Positions 6,280 through 15,606 of a DNA stretch of 62,328 nt are shown one piece after another. Positions within the stretch are counted from its first letter, which is position 1. Every line of letters starts with the position of its first letter. The stretch covers positions 1-62,328 of the forward strand of contig NZ_QKWJ01000041.1 in the NCBI RefSeq assembly GCF_003353055.1, in the 5' to 3' direction. Under the pieces are notes generated by a model. It did not search any database and was not told the DNA's origin. It was given only the letters and a program-made list of their open reading frames with translations. The position numbers and the translations under genes were made by a program. This DNA comes from Cupriavidus lacunae. GTDB lineage: Bacteria > Pseudomonadota > Gammaproteobacteria > Burkholderiales > Burkholderiaceae.

Positions 6280-6756
6280 ATGATTGCCGCGCTCCTCTGC
6301 GCGGCGACTCTATATACAGATCTTGCTCATCGGCGCGTTCCGAACACCTTACTGGTGGCTGCCGTGCTCGCCCTCGGACTGGCACTACTCGCTGGGCAGG
6401 CAACGGAACTTGCGCTGGCCACGCGCCTGATTGGCGCGGGGCTGGGCCTTGCCGTCACCTTGCCGGTCCATGCCCTCGGGCGCATGGCGGCAGGCGACGT
6501 CAAGTTCCTGACGGTGGCGGGGCTGTTCACCGGTCCGCAAGGACTGGTGGTGGCATGGGTCGTCGGCAGCCTGCTCGGGCTGGTGCACGCGCTGCTGGCG
6601 CTGGCACTGGACCGTCGCGCGCCGGCCACAAGTCAGGCCATCGATTATCAGGAAAGCGGACCCATTCCAACGGCGCAGTTTTCACGGGCGCGCGGCATCC
6701 CGTATGCCGCGTACCTGGCCGTGGGTGTGCTGGCCTGGACGGCTGCTTGCCAATAG
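6280..6756 (+). CDS. tadV: Prepilin peptidase TadV/CpaA (A24 family)
   Basis: A 158-residue polytopic inner-membrane aspartic protease that cleaves and may methylate the Flp prepilin. The two catalytic Asp of the A24 family are visible: D14 in YTDLAHRRVPN and D73 in AAGDVKF, the GxGD motif with Ala in place of the first Gly. Several hydrophobic helices fill the rest. It lacks the extra N-terminal domain of PilD/GspO, as Tad-type peptidases do. The ATG at 6280 begins just 7 bases after the flp stop; a start at 6205 would overlap flp and is not preferred. Confidence 0.88.
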   Translation: MIAALLCAATLYTDLAHRRVPNTLLVAAVLALGLALLAGQATELALATRLIGAGLGLAVTLPVHALGRMAAGDVKFLTVAGLFTGPQGLVVAWVVGSLLGLVHALLALALDRRAPATSQAIDYQESGPIPTAQFSRARGIPYAAYLAVGVLAWTAACQ

Positions 6757-6828
6757 CCGGGCAGGCTAGAGGCAAGCAGGCTGCGCCGCCGGTCGGCGCG
6801 AAAGAACACCAAAGGACCGGGGCTTCGG

Positions 6829-7305
6829 ATGTTGCTGCACGCAAGGGTCAACAGGAGGATCAACCGGCGCTGCCACGGTGCCGGCAGTGCTTCGATCGAG
6901 TTTGCGATCGTGGCGCCGGTGCTGATCACCATAGTGATCGGCATCGCCTACTACGGCATGGTGCTGGCACTGCAGCAGGTGCTGACCCTGGCTGCAGAAG
7001 AAGGCGCGCGCGCTGCGCTGCGCTATCCTGCGGGCGTTTCCGGCTCGGGCCTTGCGGCCACGCAGGCCGCCCGTGTCAATGCCGCGTCCGCGATGGCGCG
7101 CGGCACCCTTCCAAAATCCATCAGTGACCTGATTCCTGCCGCCAGTGTTGCGCAGGCGGTGCCCTGTGCATCCGGCTCCGCCGATGTCTGTGTGCAGGTC
7201 ACGCTGAGCCTTCCCACCGCAAACATCCTCCCCGCCGTGCCGATGGTCCCGGTCCCCGCAACGCTGTCGGGCTCGGCAATGGTCCAGCTTTCACCTGATA
7301 TCTGA
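6829..7305 (+). CDS. tadE: TadE-like pseudopilin
   Basis: A 158-residue protein with a basic N-terminus followed by GSASIEFAIVAPVLITIVIGI, the TadE/TadF signature with a conserved Glu five residues after the cleavage-type Gly-Ser. One transmembrane helix is followed by a periplasmic domain with two Cys in CASGSADVC that could form a disulfide. TadE-like pseudopilins are processed by TadV and are thought to help start or regulate Flp fibre assembly. It lies 72 bp after tadV and 50 bp before cpaB in the same operon. Confidence 0.85.
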   Translation: MLLHARVNRRINRRCHGAGSASIEFAIVAPVLITIVIGIAYYGMVLALQQVLTLAAEEGARAALRYPAGVSGSGLAATQAARVNAASAMARGTLPKSISDLIPAASVAQAVPCASGSADVCVQVTLSLPTANILPAVPMVPVPATLSGSAMVQLSPDI

Positions 7306-7355
7306 GCCGCCATGCCCCAACGTCCCCACGCCATGCCCATCCAAAGGAATCTCGC

Positions 7356-8309
7356 ATGACCAGCAAGCAGATCCGACTCCTGGCTGTGGTTCTGCTTGGC
7401 GTGGCCCTTCTGCTTGCGCTGCTGGCGTGGCAGGTGGGCCGCCAGCCGGCACAGGCGCCTGCGGCAGCGAATACCGCCAAGCCGCTGCATCCGGTGGTGG
7501 TGACCACGCGCGCGGCGGAGGCCGGCAAGCCGCTTGAAGCCGACGCGCTCAAGGTAGAGATGCTGCCGATCGACCCCGCCGGCGCCTACAGCGAAGTGGC
7601 GCGCGTGACCGGGCAGGTACCGCTGGTGGCGCTGGGCGCCAGCGTGCCGGTGCTCGAAGGCCAACTGCTGTCCGGCCTGGCCACGCAGGTGCCGGAAGGT
7701 CAGCGCGCGGTGGCGGTGTCTGTCGACGAGGTCATCGGCGTCGGCAACCAGTTGCAGCCCGGCGACTATGTCGACGTCTTCCTGGTGCTGCGGCGCGACC
7801 AGCAGGAGATCCCCGAAAGCCAGGCGCGCATGCTGCTGTCGCGCCTGCGCGTGCTGGCCTACGGCGTCGCCTCGGTCAACCGGCCGCAGAACGCCAAGCC
7901 GGAACAAATGATGGCGCGCCAGGAAGGCGCCAAGACGGCGGTGTTGTCGGTGCCGCTGGAACAGGTCAGCCGCCTGGCCATGGCACAGCAGTCCGGGCGC
8001 CTGATGCTGGCGCTGCGCAATCCGCAGGACGAAGCCATGCCCAGCGACGGCATGTTTGCCGACCCTCCGCCCGCGCTGGCGGCGCGCGCCGGCGTTCCCT
8101 CCAACGCCCCGCGCGCGGCGCCCGACAAGGCCATGGCCGGCGTGGTGCTGTCTGGCCTGGCCACCACCACTGGCGCTCAGGCCCCGCGCGTGCCGGCGGC
8201 TACGCCAGCGCCGCGGCCGCTGCAGGTTGCCGCGCCGCCCGTGCCGGCACAGGCAAGACAAAGCGCAGGCGTGGAAGTGATCCGCGCAGGCAAGCGCGAG
8301 ATCGAATAA
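7356..8309 (+). CDS. cpaB: Flp pilus assembly protein CpaB/RcpC
   Basis: A 317-residue periplasmic protein with one N-terminal membrane anchor (LLAVVLLGVALLLALLAW). An SAF-type domain follows (about 45-110, including TRAAEAGKPLEADALKVEMLP), then a RcpC-type region with AVAVSVDEVIGVGNQLQPGDYVDVF (about 118-145). CpaB/RcpC works with the secretin CpaC at the outer-membrane pore. AAAGGA (7343-7348) precedes the ATG. The C-terminal 70 residues are Pro/Ala-rich and of low complexity. Confidence 0.88.
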   Translation: MTSKQIRLLAVVLLGVALLLALLAWQVGRQPAQAPAAANTAKPLHPVVVTTRAAEAGKPLEADALKVEMLPIDPAGAYSEVARVTGQVPLVALGASVPVLEGQLLSGLATQVPEGQRAVAVSVDEVIGVGNQLQPGDYVDVFLVLRRDQQEIPESQARMLLSRLRVLAYGVASVNRPQNAKPEQMMARQEGAKTAVLSVPLEQVSRLAMAQQSGRLMLALRNPQDEAMPSDGMFADPPPALAARAGVPSNAPRAAPDKAMAGVVLSGLATTTGAQAPRVPAATPAPRPLQVAAPPVPAQARQSAGVEVIRAGKREIE

Positions 8310-8328
8310 GAACGTGGGCGCCGACCAA

Positions 8329-9738
8329 ATGCAAATCCGGAAAACACAAGCCCAAATCGTGGCCCTGCGCCGCCGGCTGATGCAGCTCGCGCTGGCCGCG
8401 ATGCTGGCCACCACCGCATGGTGCGCGCTGGTGCCTCGCGCGCAAGCGCAGGACGCCGTGCCGGCGCGCCAGCTGCGCCTGATGGCCGGCGCGCAAAAGG
8501 AAATCCGCAGCGCGCAGCCAGTGGAGCGCGTGGCCGTGGGCAATCCGGCGGTGGCCGATGCGCTGGTGCTGCGCACACGCGGCGCGCCCAGCGTGCTGCT
8601 GGTGGCCAGGCAACCCGGCGTGACCGACGTGATGGTGTGGACGCGCGGCGCCGAGCCGTTGACCTACAACGTGCAGGTCGATGCCATCGCGCCCGATGCC
8701 GATGGCGCGAAGCTGAACTATTCCGCGGCCGGCGCCACCATCACCGGCCAGTCGCCCGATGCCTATGGCGCGGCGCGCGCGCAGGCCGCCGCGCGTGCGG
8801 CCACCACCGGCAAGGCCGACGGCAAGCCCGGCCTGGTGGTGGACCGCTCGACCGTGCCGCTCTCCGGCACCGTGCAGGTCGACGTCAAGGTGGTGGAGAT
8901 CAGCAAGACCGTGCTCAAGGAAGTCGGCATCAACTTCTTTCGCAACAACTCCGGCTTTGCCTTTGGCACGTTCTCGCCGTCGACGCTGAACAAATTCACC
9001 TTCACCCCCGGCAGCGGCGGCGCGCCGGGAAGCTTCACGGCCGACATCTCGCAGCCGATGAGCAATGCCTTCAACCTGGTCGCGGCGTCGCTCACGCACG
9101 GCATCTTCGCCAACATCAGCCTGCTCGAAGCCAATGGCCTCGCGCGCGTGCTGGCCGAGCCCAGCCTGGTGGCGCTGTCGGGCCAGAGCGCCAGCTTCCT
9201 GGCCGGCGGCGAGATCCCGATTCCGGTGCCGCAGGCGCTGGGCACGACCACAATCCAGTTCAAGCCGTTCGGCATCGGGCTGACCGTGTCGCCCACGGTG
9301 CTGTCGGCCGACCGCATCGCGCTGAAGGTGGCGCCGGAGGCCAGCGACCTCGACCCCTCGCGCGGCATATCGATCAATGGCGCGGTGGTGCCGGCCATCG
9401 TCACGCGGCGCGCCGACACCACGGTGGAGCTGGGCGATGGCGAGAGCTTCGTGATCGGCGGGCTGGTCAGCCGCAACACTGTCAGCAACGTCAACAAGGT
9501 GCCGGTGCTGGGCGACCTGCCGGTGATCGGCGCCTTCTTCAAGAACCTGAACTTCCACCAGGAAGACCGCGAGCTGATGATCGTCGTCACCCCGCGTCTG
9601 GTGAAGCCAATGGCAAGGAACTCGCCCGCGGCGCAGGCCGTCGGCGCGGAGGGCCGTACCGACGCCAGCCCCAATGTATGGGGCTGGTATGTGCTGGGTG
9701 AATACGCGGACCCGACTTTGCCGGGTTTCTCGAAATAG
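8329..9738 (+). CDS. cpaC: Tad pilus secretin CpaC/RcpA
   Basis: A 469-residue type II/III secretin forming the outer-membrane channel for the Flp pilus. Signal peptide (ending RAQAQD), an N-terminal pilus/BON-like region (LRLMAGAQKEIRSAQPVERVAVGNPAVADAL-type segment), then the secretin domain (about 230-445) with EIPIPVPQ and VPVLGDLPVIGAFFKN, the classic secretin signature. Two starts are possible: GTG at 8314, five residues longer, or ATG at 8329; neither has a strong ribosome binding site and I prefer the ATG. It lies 19 bp after cpaB. Confidence 0.88.
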   Translation: MQIRKTQAQIVALRRRLMQLALAAMLATTAWCALVPRAQAQDAVPARQLRLMAGAQKEIRSAQPVERVAVGNPAVADALVLRTRGAPSVLLVARQPGVTDVMVWTRGAEPLTYNVQVDAIAPDADGAKLNYSAAGATITGQSPDAYGAARAQAAARAATTGKADGKPGLVVDRSTVPLSGTVQVDVKVVEISKTVLKEVGINFFRNNSGFAFGTFSPSTLNKFTFTPGSGGAPGSFTADISQPMSNAFNLVAASLTHGIFANISLLEANGLARVLAEPSLVALSGQSASFLAGGEIPIPVPQALGTTTIQFKPFGIGLTVSPTVLSADRIALKVAPEASDLDPSRGISINGAVVPAIVTRRADTTVELGDGESFVIGGLVSRNTVSNVNKVPVLGDLPVIGAFFKNLNFHQEDRELMIVVTPRLVKPMARNSPAAQAVGAEGRTDASPNVWGWYVLGEYADPTLPGFSK

Positions 9739-9785
9739 CCGCCGGCCATGCCGGCTGGCATGGCCAACAGCCTTGAGGCGGAGAG

Positions 9786-11045
9786 ATGGACTATTTTCTG
9801 TTGCACGCAACGCAGGGCGAAGTCAGGGACTGGCTGGGCAGGGTCCTCGGCGGGCTGGGCACGCTGGTGACCGATGGCGGGGCCCAGGAAGCTTTTATCG
9901 AGCGCGTGGCCGAGTTGCGCCCCGGCCTGGTGTTCCTGCATTTCTCGGCGGAACTGGCCGGGCAGTCGGCGCACCTGGGCGAGCAGTTGCTGCGGCTCTT
10001 TCCCGGCCTGCCGCTGGTGGCAGTGGGCCAGGCCGACGAACCGGGCATCATGCTGGCCGCGCTGCGCGTAGGCGTGAAGGACTTTATCGACCTGCGCGAT
10101 GCGCCGGCGCAGGCCGAGGCCGTGGTCAAGCGCCTGGCCGTGCCGAGCGAGCAGGTGCGCCCGGCCGAGGCGGCGCGCCAGGGCAAGATCGTGGCATTGC
10201 TGGGCGCGCGCCCCGGCGTGGGCGTGACCAGCCTGGCGGTCAACCTGGCCGCGGCCGCGCGCCGTCGCCTGCCACGGCACGAGAAGACCGACGCCCGCGC
10301 CGAAGTGCTGCTGATGGACCTGGGCCTGCCGGCGCGCGACGGCGCGCTGTACCTGAATCTGAGCCCGGGCTTTCATTTTGTCGAGGCGGTGCGCAACCTG
10401 CGCCGCTTCGACCAGGTCTTCGTGCAGACCGCGCTGACGCGCCACAGCAACGGCGTGTGCGTGCTGCCGCTGCCCGCTGCACTGGGCGAGCTGCGCGACA
10501 TCTCGTACTCCGAAGCCATCGGCCTGCTGGAGCGCCTGCGCGCGTTCTTCGACATGCAGATCATCGACCTGGGCGGGTTTGGCAATGCCGAATTCACCGC
10601 GCAGATCGTCAAGGCCGCCGACAGCGTGGTGCTGGTGGCCGACCAGAGTGTGGGCGCGATCGTCTCCGCGGCGGAACTGGTGCATGAGTTGCGCGCGCGC
10701 GAAGTGGAGCGCGATGACCTGCACTTGCTGGTGTCGCGCTTCGATGCGCGGCTGGGGGTGGACGCCGCACAGATCGCGCGCCGCGTGGACGTGCAGTCGG
10801 TGGCGACGCTGCCAGACAGCCGCGAGGCGCTGGTGCTGGCCATGAACCGCGGCGCGGTGCTGGCCGACGACGATCCGCACGACCCCTATGTGCGCGCGCT
10901 GGCCGATCTGCTGGTGCGCCTGGGGTATCGCGCGGCGGCGCCCAGGAACACCACGCTGCTGGCGCGGATCAAGAAAAAACTGCCCGGGGCGCTGCGCGCA
11001 GCGCTGGTCGCGCGCGGCGCGCGCACGGCACGCACTGGAAGCTGA
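9786..11045 (+). CDS. cpaE: Pilus localisation ATPase-like protein CpaE/TadZ
   Basis: A 419-residue MinD/ParA-superfamily protein with an N-terminal receiver-like domain (about 1-120, no clear phosphoacceptor context) and a C-terminal ATPase-like domain. CpaE/TadZ proteins localise the Tad machine, often to a cell pole. The Walker A loop reads GARPGVGVTSLAVNLA where ParA-type proteins have KGGxGKT, so both loop lysines are missing; nucleotide turnover is therefore doubtful, as in several TadZ proteins. GGCGGAGAG precedes the start. It lies between the secretin and the motor genes. Confidence 0.85.
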   Translation: MDYFLLHATQGEVRDWLGRVLGGLGTLVTDGGAQEAFIERVAELRPGLVFLHFSAELAGQSAHLGEQLLRLFPGLPLVAVGQADEPGIMLAALRVGVKDFIDLRDAPAQAEAVVKRLAVPSEQVRPAEAARQGKIVALLGARPGVGVTSLAVNLAAAARRRLPRHEKTDARAEVLLMDLGLPARDGALYLNLSPGFHFVEAVRNLRRFDQVFVQTALTRHSNGVCVLPLPAALGELRDISYSEAIGLLERLRAFFDMQIIDLGGFGNAEFTAQIVKAADSVVLVADQSVGAIVSAAELVHELRAREVERDDLHLLVSRFDARLGVDAAQIARRVDVQSVATLPDSREALVLAMNRGAVLADDDPHDPYVRALADLLVRLGYRAAAPRNTTLLARIKKKLPGALRAALVARGARTARTGS

Positions 11046-11046
11046 C

Positions 11047-12363
11047 ATGACGCAAGCGATCGAATTCTCCGACAACGCCCCCGCACCGTTCCCGGTCTCG
11101 CAGGAATTCCACAACATCAAGGAAGCGGCGCACGAGCACCTGCTGACCCGCATCGAAGAGCTTGGCGCCGAGTTCGGCCGCTGGTCGCGCACCGCGATCC
11201 AGCACTTTGTCGACCTGGAGCTCGAGAGCTTCACGCGTCTGCGGCGCATACCCATCAACGAAGCCGAGCTGCGCCAGATCGCCGAGGCGCTGACCAAGGA
11301 GCTGGCGGGCTTCGGCCCGATCGAAGACCTGCTCAACGACCCCGCGGTGGAAGACATCCTGGTCAACGGCCACCTCGATGTCTACGTGTCGCGCCACGGC
11401 GTTCTGGAGCGCATTCCGGTGCGCTTCGCCGACAGCGGCCACCTGCTGCGCATCGTGCGCCGCATCCTGGCGCCGATTGGCCGGCGCCTGGACGAGTCCA
11501 GTCCGATGGTCGATGCGCGCCTGCCCGACGGTGGCCGCATCAACGTGGTGATCCCGCCGCTGGCGCTGGAAGGTCCGGTGGTGTCGATCCGCAAGTTCCG
11601 CAAGGACCCGATGACGCCCGCCGACCTGCAGGCGCTGGGCACCATGAGCCCCGAGATCGGCGACCTGCTGCAGGCCGCGGTGCAGGCGCGCTGCAATATC
11701 CTGGTGAGCGGCGGCACCAGTTCGGGCAAGACCTCGCTGCTCAATGCGCTGGCCACCTTCGTGCCGGCCACCGAGCGCGTCATCACCATCGAGGACACCG
11801 CCGAGCTGGCGCTGAACCACCCGCATGTGGTGCGGCTGGAAAGCCGTCCGGGCGGCTTCGAGGGCACTGGCGTGGTATCGATCCGAGACCTGCTGCGCAA
11901 CAGCCTGCGCATGCGCCCCGACCGCATCATCGTGGGCGAAGTGCGCGGCGGCGAGGTGCTGGAGATGCTGCAGGCCATGAGCACCGGCCACGACGGCTCG
12001 ATGGGCACCATCCACGCCAGCAGCCCGCGCGAATGCCTGTACCGGCTGGAGATGCTGGCTGGCTTTGCCGGCTTCCAGGGCAGCGAGCTGAGCCTGCGGC
12101 GCCAGATCGCGAATGCGATCGACTTTATCGTGCAGATCGCACGCCTGTCGAACGGCAAGCGCCGTATCGTCTCGATTACCGAGGTGACCGGCCTGGGCGA
12201 CAACATCATCTCCACGCAGGAGCTGTACCGGCACGAACCCTACATGAACCCGGACGGTACCGAGACCGACCGTTGGCTCTCGCTCGGCCTGCTGCCGCAC
12301 TCGCCCAAGCTGGCGCGCATGCGCGGGCCGGGCTTCATGCTGGACGACCGCTTCGATGTCTAG
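11047..12363 (+). CDS. cpaF: Secretion ATPase CpaF/TadA
   Basis: A 438-residue VirB11/GspE-type hexameric ATPase that powers Flp pilus assembly at the cytoplasmic face. Visible motifs: Walker A GGTSSGKTSLLNAL, Asp box ITIEDTAEL, Walker B-type RMRPDRIIVGEVRGGE, and His box STGHDGSMGTIHA. The N-terminal all-alpha region (about 1-90) is typical for CpaF. ATG at 11047 follows the cpaE stop by one base, and the end overlaps tadB by 8 bases, indicating translational coupling. All motor residues look intact. Confidence 0.93.
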   Translation: MTQAIEFSDNAPAPFPVSQEFHNIKEAAHEHLLTRIEELGAEFGRWSRTAIQHFVDLELESFTRLRRIPINEAELRQIAEALTKELAGFGPIEDLLNDPAVEDILVNGHLDVYVSRHGVLERIPVRFADSGHLLRIVRRILAPIGRRLDESSPMVDARLPDGGRINVVIPPLALEGPVVSIRKFRKDPMTPADLQALGTMSPEIGDLLQAAVQARCNILVSGGTSSGKTSLLNALATFVPATERVITIEDTAELALNHPHVVRLESRPGGFEGTGVVSIRDLLRNSLRMRPDRIIVGEVRGGEVLEMLQAMSTGHDGSMGTIHASSPRECLYRLEMLAGFAGFQGSELSLRRQIANAIDFIVQIARLSNGKRRIVSITEVTGLGDNIISTQELYRHEPYMNPDGTETDRWLSLGLLPHSPKLARMRGPGFMLDDRFDV

Positions 12364-13282
12364 CGCCACGCTGCTGCTCGCCGCGCTGGCCCTGGTCATC
12401 ACCGGCCTGGGCCTGTTGCTGCTCGCCAGCGCGCAGGCCCGCGCGCGCCGCGAGCAGCAGCAGGCGTTCCTGCAGGCGCAGACCGAGCAGGTGCGGATGC
12501 GCTATGCGCAGGCGCCGGACCCGTCGCTGCAGATGCCCGGGCGCGACCTGCGCCGCCGCTGGGATGACTTCCTGCGCCGTGCCGACCTGGCGCCCACGCG
12601 CCGCACCGCGATCATCTGGATCACCCCGGTGGTGCTGTGCACGCTGGCCGGCGCGGTGGCGGGGCAATGGCTGGGCGCGGTGTCGGTCTTCGTCGTGGCG
12701 GCGGCGGTGGCGGCATTCACGGCATGGAACCGCGTGCGCCGCCTGCACAAGAAGCTGCTGTCGCAGTTGCCCGGCTTCCTGGACGGCGTGGTGCGGCTGA
12801 TGACGATCGGCAGCAGCGTGCCGGCGGCGTTCCAGAATTCGATCGCCAATACCGAGGCGCCGCTGCGCCAATGCCTGGTGCAAGCTATACACCTGCAGCG
12901 CGCCGGCAAGGAACTGGACCAGGCAGTGCTGCAGGTCGGGCGCACCTTCAAGGTCGAGGAACTGGTGCTGGTGGCTTCCGTGCTGCGCCTGTCGGTGCGC
13001 TACGGCGGCCGTGCCGATGTGGTGATGGAGCGCACCGCCGCCTTTATGCGCGACCGCGAGCAGGCGCAACGCGAGCTGATGGCGCTGTCGGCCGAGACGC
13101 GGCTGTCGGCGTGGATCCTGGGGCTGCTGCCGCTGGTGGTGGCCGGCGGCCTGTTCACGCTGAACGCGGGCTATATCATGATGATGTGGAAAGACCCCAC
13201 CGGCAAATCGATGCTGCTGTCGGCGGCGGCGCTGGAAGTCGCCGGCGCCTTCATGCTGTACCGGCTGGCCAAGTCGATCTGA
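12356..13282 (+). CDS. tadB: Tad pilus inner-membrane platform protein TadB
   Basis: A 308-residue T2SSF-domain protein. An N-terminal helix, a cytoplasmic basic region, a helix pair (about 85-125), the GspF-type domain (about 135-265, with LLSQLPGFLDGVVRLMTIGSSVPAAF) and two C-terminal helices. With TadC it forms the platform on which CpaF acts. Its start overlaps cpaF. Confidence 0.9.
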   Translation: MSSATLLLAALALVITGLGLLLLASAQARARREQQQAFLQAQTEQVRMRYAQAPDPSLQMPGRDLRRRWDDFLRRADLAPTRRTAIIWITPVVLCTLAGAVAGQWLGAVSVFVVAAAVAAFTAWNRVRRLHKKLLSQLPGFLDGVVRLMTIGSSVPAAFQNSIANTEAPLRQCLVQAIHLQRAGKELDQAVLQVGRTFKVEELVLVASVLRLSVRYGGRADVVMERTAAFMRDREQAQRELMALSAETRLSAWILGLLPLVVAGGLFTLNAGYIMMMWKDPTGKSMLLSAAALEVAGAFMLYRLAKSI

Positions 13283-13308
13283 GCAGCACGGACACGGACA
13301 TCGCCACC

Positions 13309-14361
13309 ATGGACCGCCTGACGCTGATCTCGCTGAGCCTGTTCGTCGCCGCATGCGGCGTGGGCGTACTGACGCTGCCGCTGCTGCGCGACTGGCGCCA
13401 GCGCCGGCTGTCGGCGCGCACCATCGATTCCGCACTGGCGCGGCAGCGGGCGCAGGAGGTTGCCCAGGCTGCTCGCGCGGCCCAGGCCGCCGCCCCGGCT
13501 GCGCCCGGCGCCCAGCCCACGGCGAAGGCTGCAGCGGCGCCTGCCGCGGCCGGCGCTGCGCAGGGCAGGGCCGGTGCGGCCACGGGCATTGGCGCACAAC
13601 TCGGCGCGCGCGTCGGCGAGCGCTTCGATGCCGACTGGCTGGAATCGCGGCTGGGCCGCGCGGTGGTGACGCCGGAAGACCAGCAACTGCTGGAGCAATG
13701 CGGCTGGTACGGCCCGCAGGCGCGCGTGGTGTTCGGCGTGCTGCGGCTGGCGCTGCCGCTGGGGCTAGCGCTGGTAGCCATGCTGTGGCATGTGGGCGCG
13801 GGCGCCTTGGCCGTGATCGCATGGGGCTTCGGCACGTTCGCCATGGCCTACCTGGCACCCAAGTGGTACCTGCGCCGCCGCGCCACGGCCCGCCTGCGCA
13901 TGGTCGATGACGAGCTGTCGGTGCTGATCGACATGCTGCGACTGCTGCAGGGCGTGGGCCTGTCGATCGACCAAAGCCTGCAAGTGATCGTGGCCGAGTT
14001 CGGCGGCATGCTGCGCGTGCTGGGACCGGAGCTGGCGCGCGCCAACCAGCAGTTTGCCTCGGGCCGCTCGCGCGAGCAGACGCTGCTGCGCATCGGCCGG
14101 CTGTTCGACAGCGAAGACCTGAAAAGCCTGATCACGCTGCTGACGCAGGTGGACAAGCACGGCGGCGCGGTGCAGGAGCCGCTGCGCCAGTTCGGCCTGC
14201 GCATGCAGGAAGCGCGCAAGTCGCGCATGAAGGACGAGATCGGCCGGCTCACGGTCAAGATGACCGCGGTGATGGTGGTCAGCCTGCTGCCGGTGCTGCT
14301 GATCCTGACCGCGGGCCCCGGCTTCCTTGGGGTGATCCGCATGCTGGCACATATGAAATGA
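13309..14361 (+). CDS. tadC: Tad pilus inner-membrane platform protein TadC, with Ala-rich insert
   Basis: A 350-residue second T2SSF-domain platform protein. The N-terminal helix is followed by a low-complexity stretch (about residues 48-95) almost wholly of Ala, Gln, Pro and Gly, then a membrane pair and the GspF-type domain (with DELSVLIDMLRLLQGVGLSIDQSL), ending in a last helix (VVSLLPVLLILTAGPGFLGVI). The Ala-rich linker is longer than I expect for TadC and may be a flexible tether. It begins 26 bp after tadB. Confidence 0.88.
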   Translation: MDRLTLISLSLFVAACGVGVLTLPLLRDWRQRRLSARTIDSALARQRAQEVAQAARAAQAAAPAAPGAQPTAKAAAAPAAAGAAQGRAGAATGIGAQLGARVGERFDADWLESRLGRAVVTPEDQQLLEQCGWYGPQARVVFGVLRLALPLGLALVAMLWHVGAGALAVIAWGFGTFAMAYLAPKWYLRRRATARLRMVDDELSVLIDMLRLLQGVGLSIDQSLQVIVAEFGGMLRVLGPELARANQQFASGRSREQTLLRIGRLFDSEDLKSLITLLTQVDKHGGAVQEPLRQFGLRMQEARKSRMKDEIGRLTVKMTAVMVVSLLPVLLILTAGPGFLGVIRMLAHMK

Positions 14362-14371
14362 AAGGAATGCG

Positions 14372-15235
14372 ATGAAGCGCTCAGTCGGTCCGGCGTTGGG
14401 CCGGGTCTGGAAACCGGCGGCGTGCCTGTTGCTGGCGGCGCTGTCCGGCTGCGCCGCCAGCAACAACGGGGCCGCGGCCATGCATGAGCAGGCCGAAGCC
14501 CAGGTGGAGCTGGCCAAGCTGCGCGACAAGACCGCGCGCGCCGAATACAGCGAGCAGGCGGTCTACCTGGGCCTGATCCGCAAGATGCAGCAGGACGGGC
14601 TGTACTTTGCCTCGCTCGCGCATATCGAGGTCTATGTCCAGCGCTTCGGCGCCGGACCGGAGATCCAGGTGATGCGTGCCGATGCGCTGCGCGAGACCGG
14701 GCAGGACAAGGCCGCCGCCGAGGCCTACCAGAAGCTGGCGGCCAGCGCCAAGGGCGCGGAGGCCGCGCATGCGCACCACGGGCTTGGCCTGCTGGCCGGG
14801 CGCCAGGATGACTTCGCGCGCGCTGTCACCGAACTGCGCGAAGCCGCGGCGCTGGACCCGGTCAATGCGCGCATCGCCAGCGACCTGGGTTATGCGCTGA
14901 TGCGTGCCGGCGCGCTGCAGGACGCGCGCGTGCCGGTGATGCAGGCGCTTGAGCTCGATGCGCGCAACCCGCGCGTGATCAGCAATGCCGCGGTGTGGCT
15001 GATGGCCGACGGCAAGCGCGCGCAGGCCAACGCCATGATGCAGAAGGCCGCGCTGCCGGAGGCCACGCGCAGCGCCATCCGCAAGGAAGCCGACCGCATC
15101 GCCCGGGCCACTGCCACGCGCGACCGCGCAGCGGCACGGTCGGGCCAGCCGAAACCGGTGTCCGCCCCGGCCACTGCCGTGGCGGTCGTTGCCAAGCCAA
15201 TTGCCGTCGCCGCACAAGAGGGCGCTACACCATGA
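14372..15235 (+). CDS. tadD: TPR lipoprotein TadD
   Basis: A 287-residue lipoprotein (lipobox LSGC, Cys near residue 27) with tetratricopeptide repeats (about 85-215, e.g. GLLAGRQDDFARAVTELREAAALDP is one unit). TadD acts as the pilotin-like partner of the secretin. The C-terminus is Ala/Val-rich. Its stop overlaps the next start as ATGA. Confidence 0.85.
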   Translation: MKRSVGPALGRVWKPAACLLLAALSGCAASNNGAAAMHEQAEAQVELAKLRDKTARAEYSEQAVYLGLIRKMQQDGLYFASLAHIEVYVQRFGAGPEIQVMRADALRETGQDKAAAEAYQKLAASAKGAEAAHAHHGLGLLAGRQDDFARAVTELREAAALDPVNARIASDLGYALMRAGALQDARVPVMQALELDARNPRVISNAAVWLMADGKRAQANAMMQKAALPEATRSAIRKEADRIARATATRDRAAARSGQPKPVSAPATAVAVVAKPIAVAAQEGATP

Positions 15236-15606
15236 CAGCCAATCTCCTTACTGCCATCCGCAAGCCCGCCATGTGCGCGGCGCTGGCCCTGTCGGCGCTG
15301 GCGCCGCTTGCGCACGCGCAAACCGACGGCACGGTGACGGAAGCGGCCGCCGCCACTTCCTCCGGCATGCCGCAGGGCCGTCCCGCGCAGCGCGACATCG
15401 GTGCCGACACGCGCGCCGTCCTCGCAATCCAGCGCGAGGGCACGCAGGCCGGACCGATGCTGCCGATGCACGGCGAGCAGGCAGCGCTGGGCTATGAGCG
15501 CTACCTGAACAGCTTCCGCTTTGCACTGCCGGAGTTCTACACAGGGCAGGCCAACGCCAGCACCACGCGCTCCGGCTCCGCTGGCCAGATGCTGGGCGGC
15601 AAATGA
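15232..15606 (+). CDS. DUF3613-type periplasmic protein of the Tad cluster
   Basis: A 124-residue exported protein (signal peptide ending AHAQ). The C-terminal half contains the recognisable G-x-x-Q-xx-LGYERYLNSFRFALPEFY region of small proteins annotated as DUF3613 and found in Burkholderiales Tad clusters. It is coupled to tadD and tadG by ATGA overlaps on both sides, so it is almost certainly a pilus-system component. Its function is unknown. Confidence 0.75.
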   Translation: MTANLLTAIRKPAMCAALALSALAPLAHAQTDGTVTEAAAATSSGMPQGRPAQRDIGADTRAVLAIQREGTQAGPMLPMHGEQAALGYERYLNSFRFALPEFYTGQANASTTRSGSAGQMLGGK

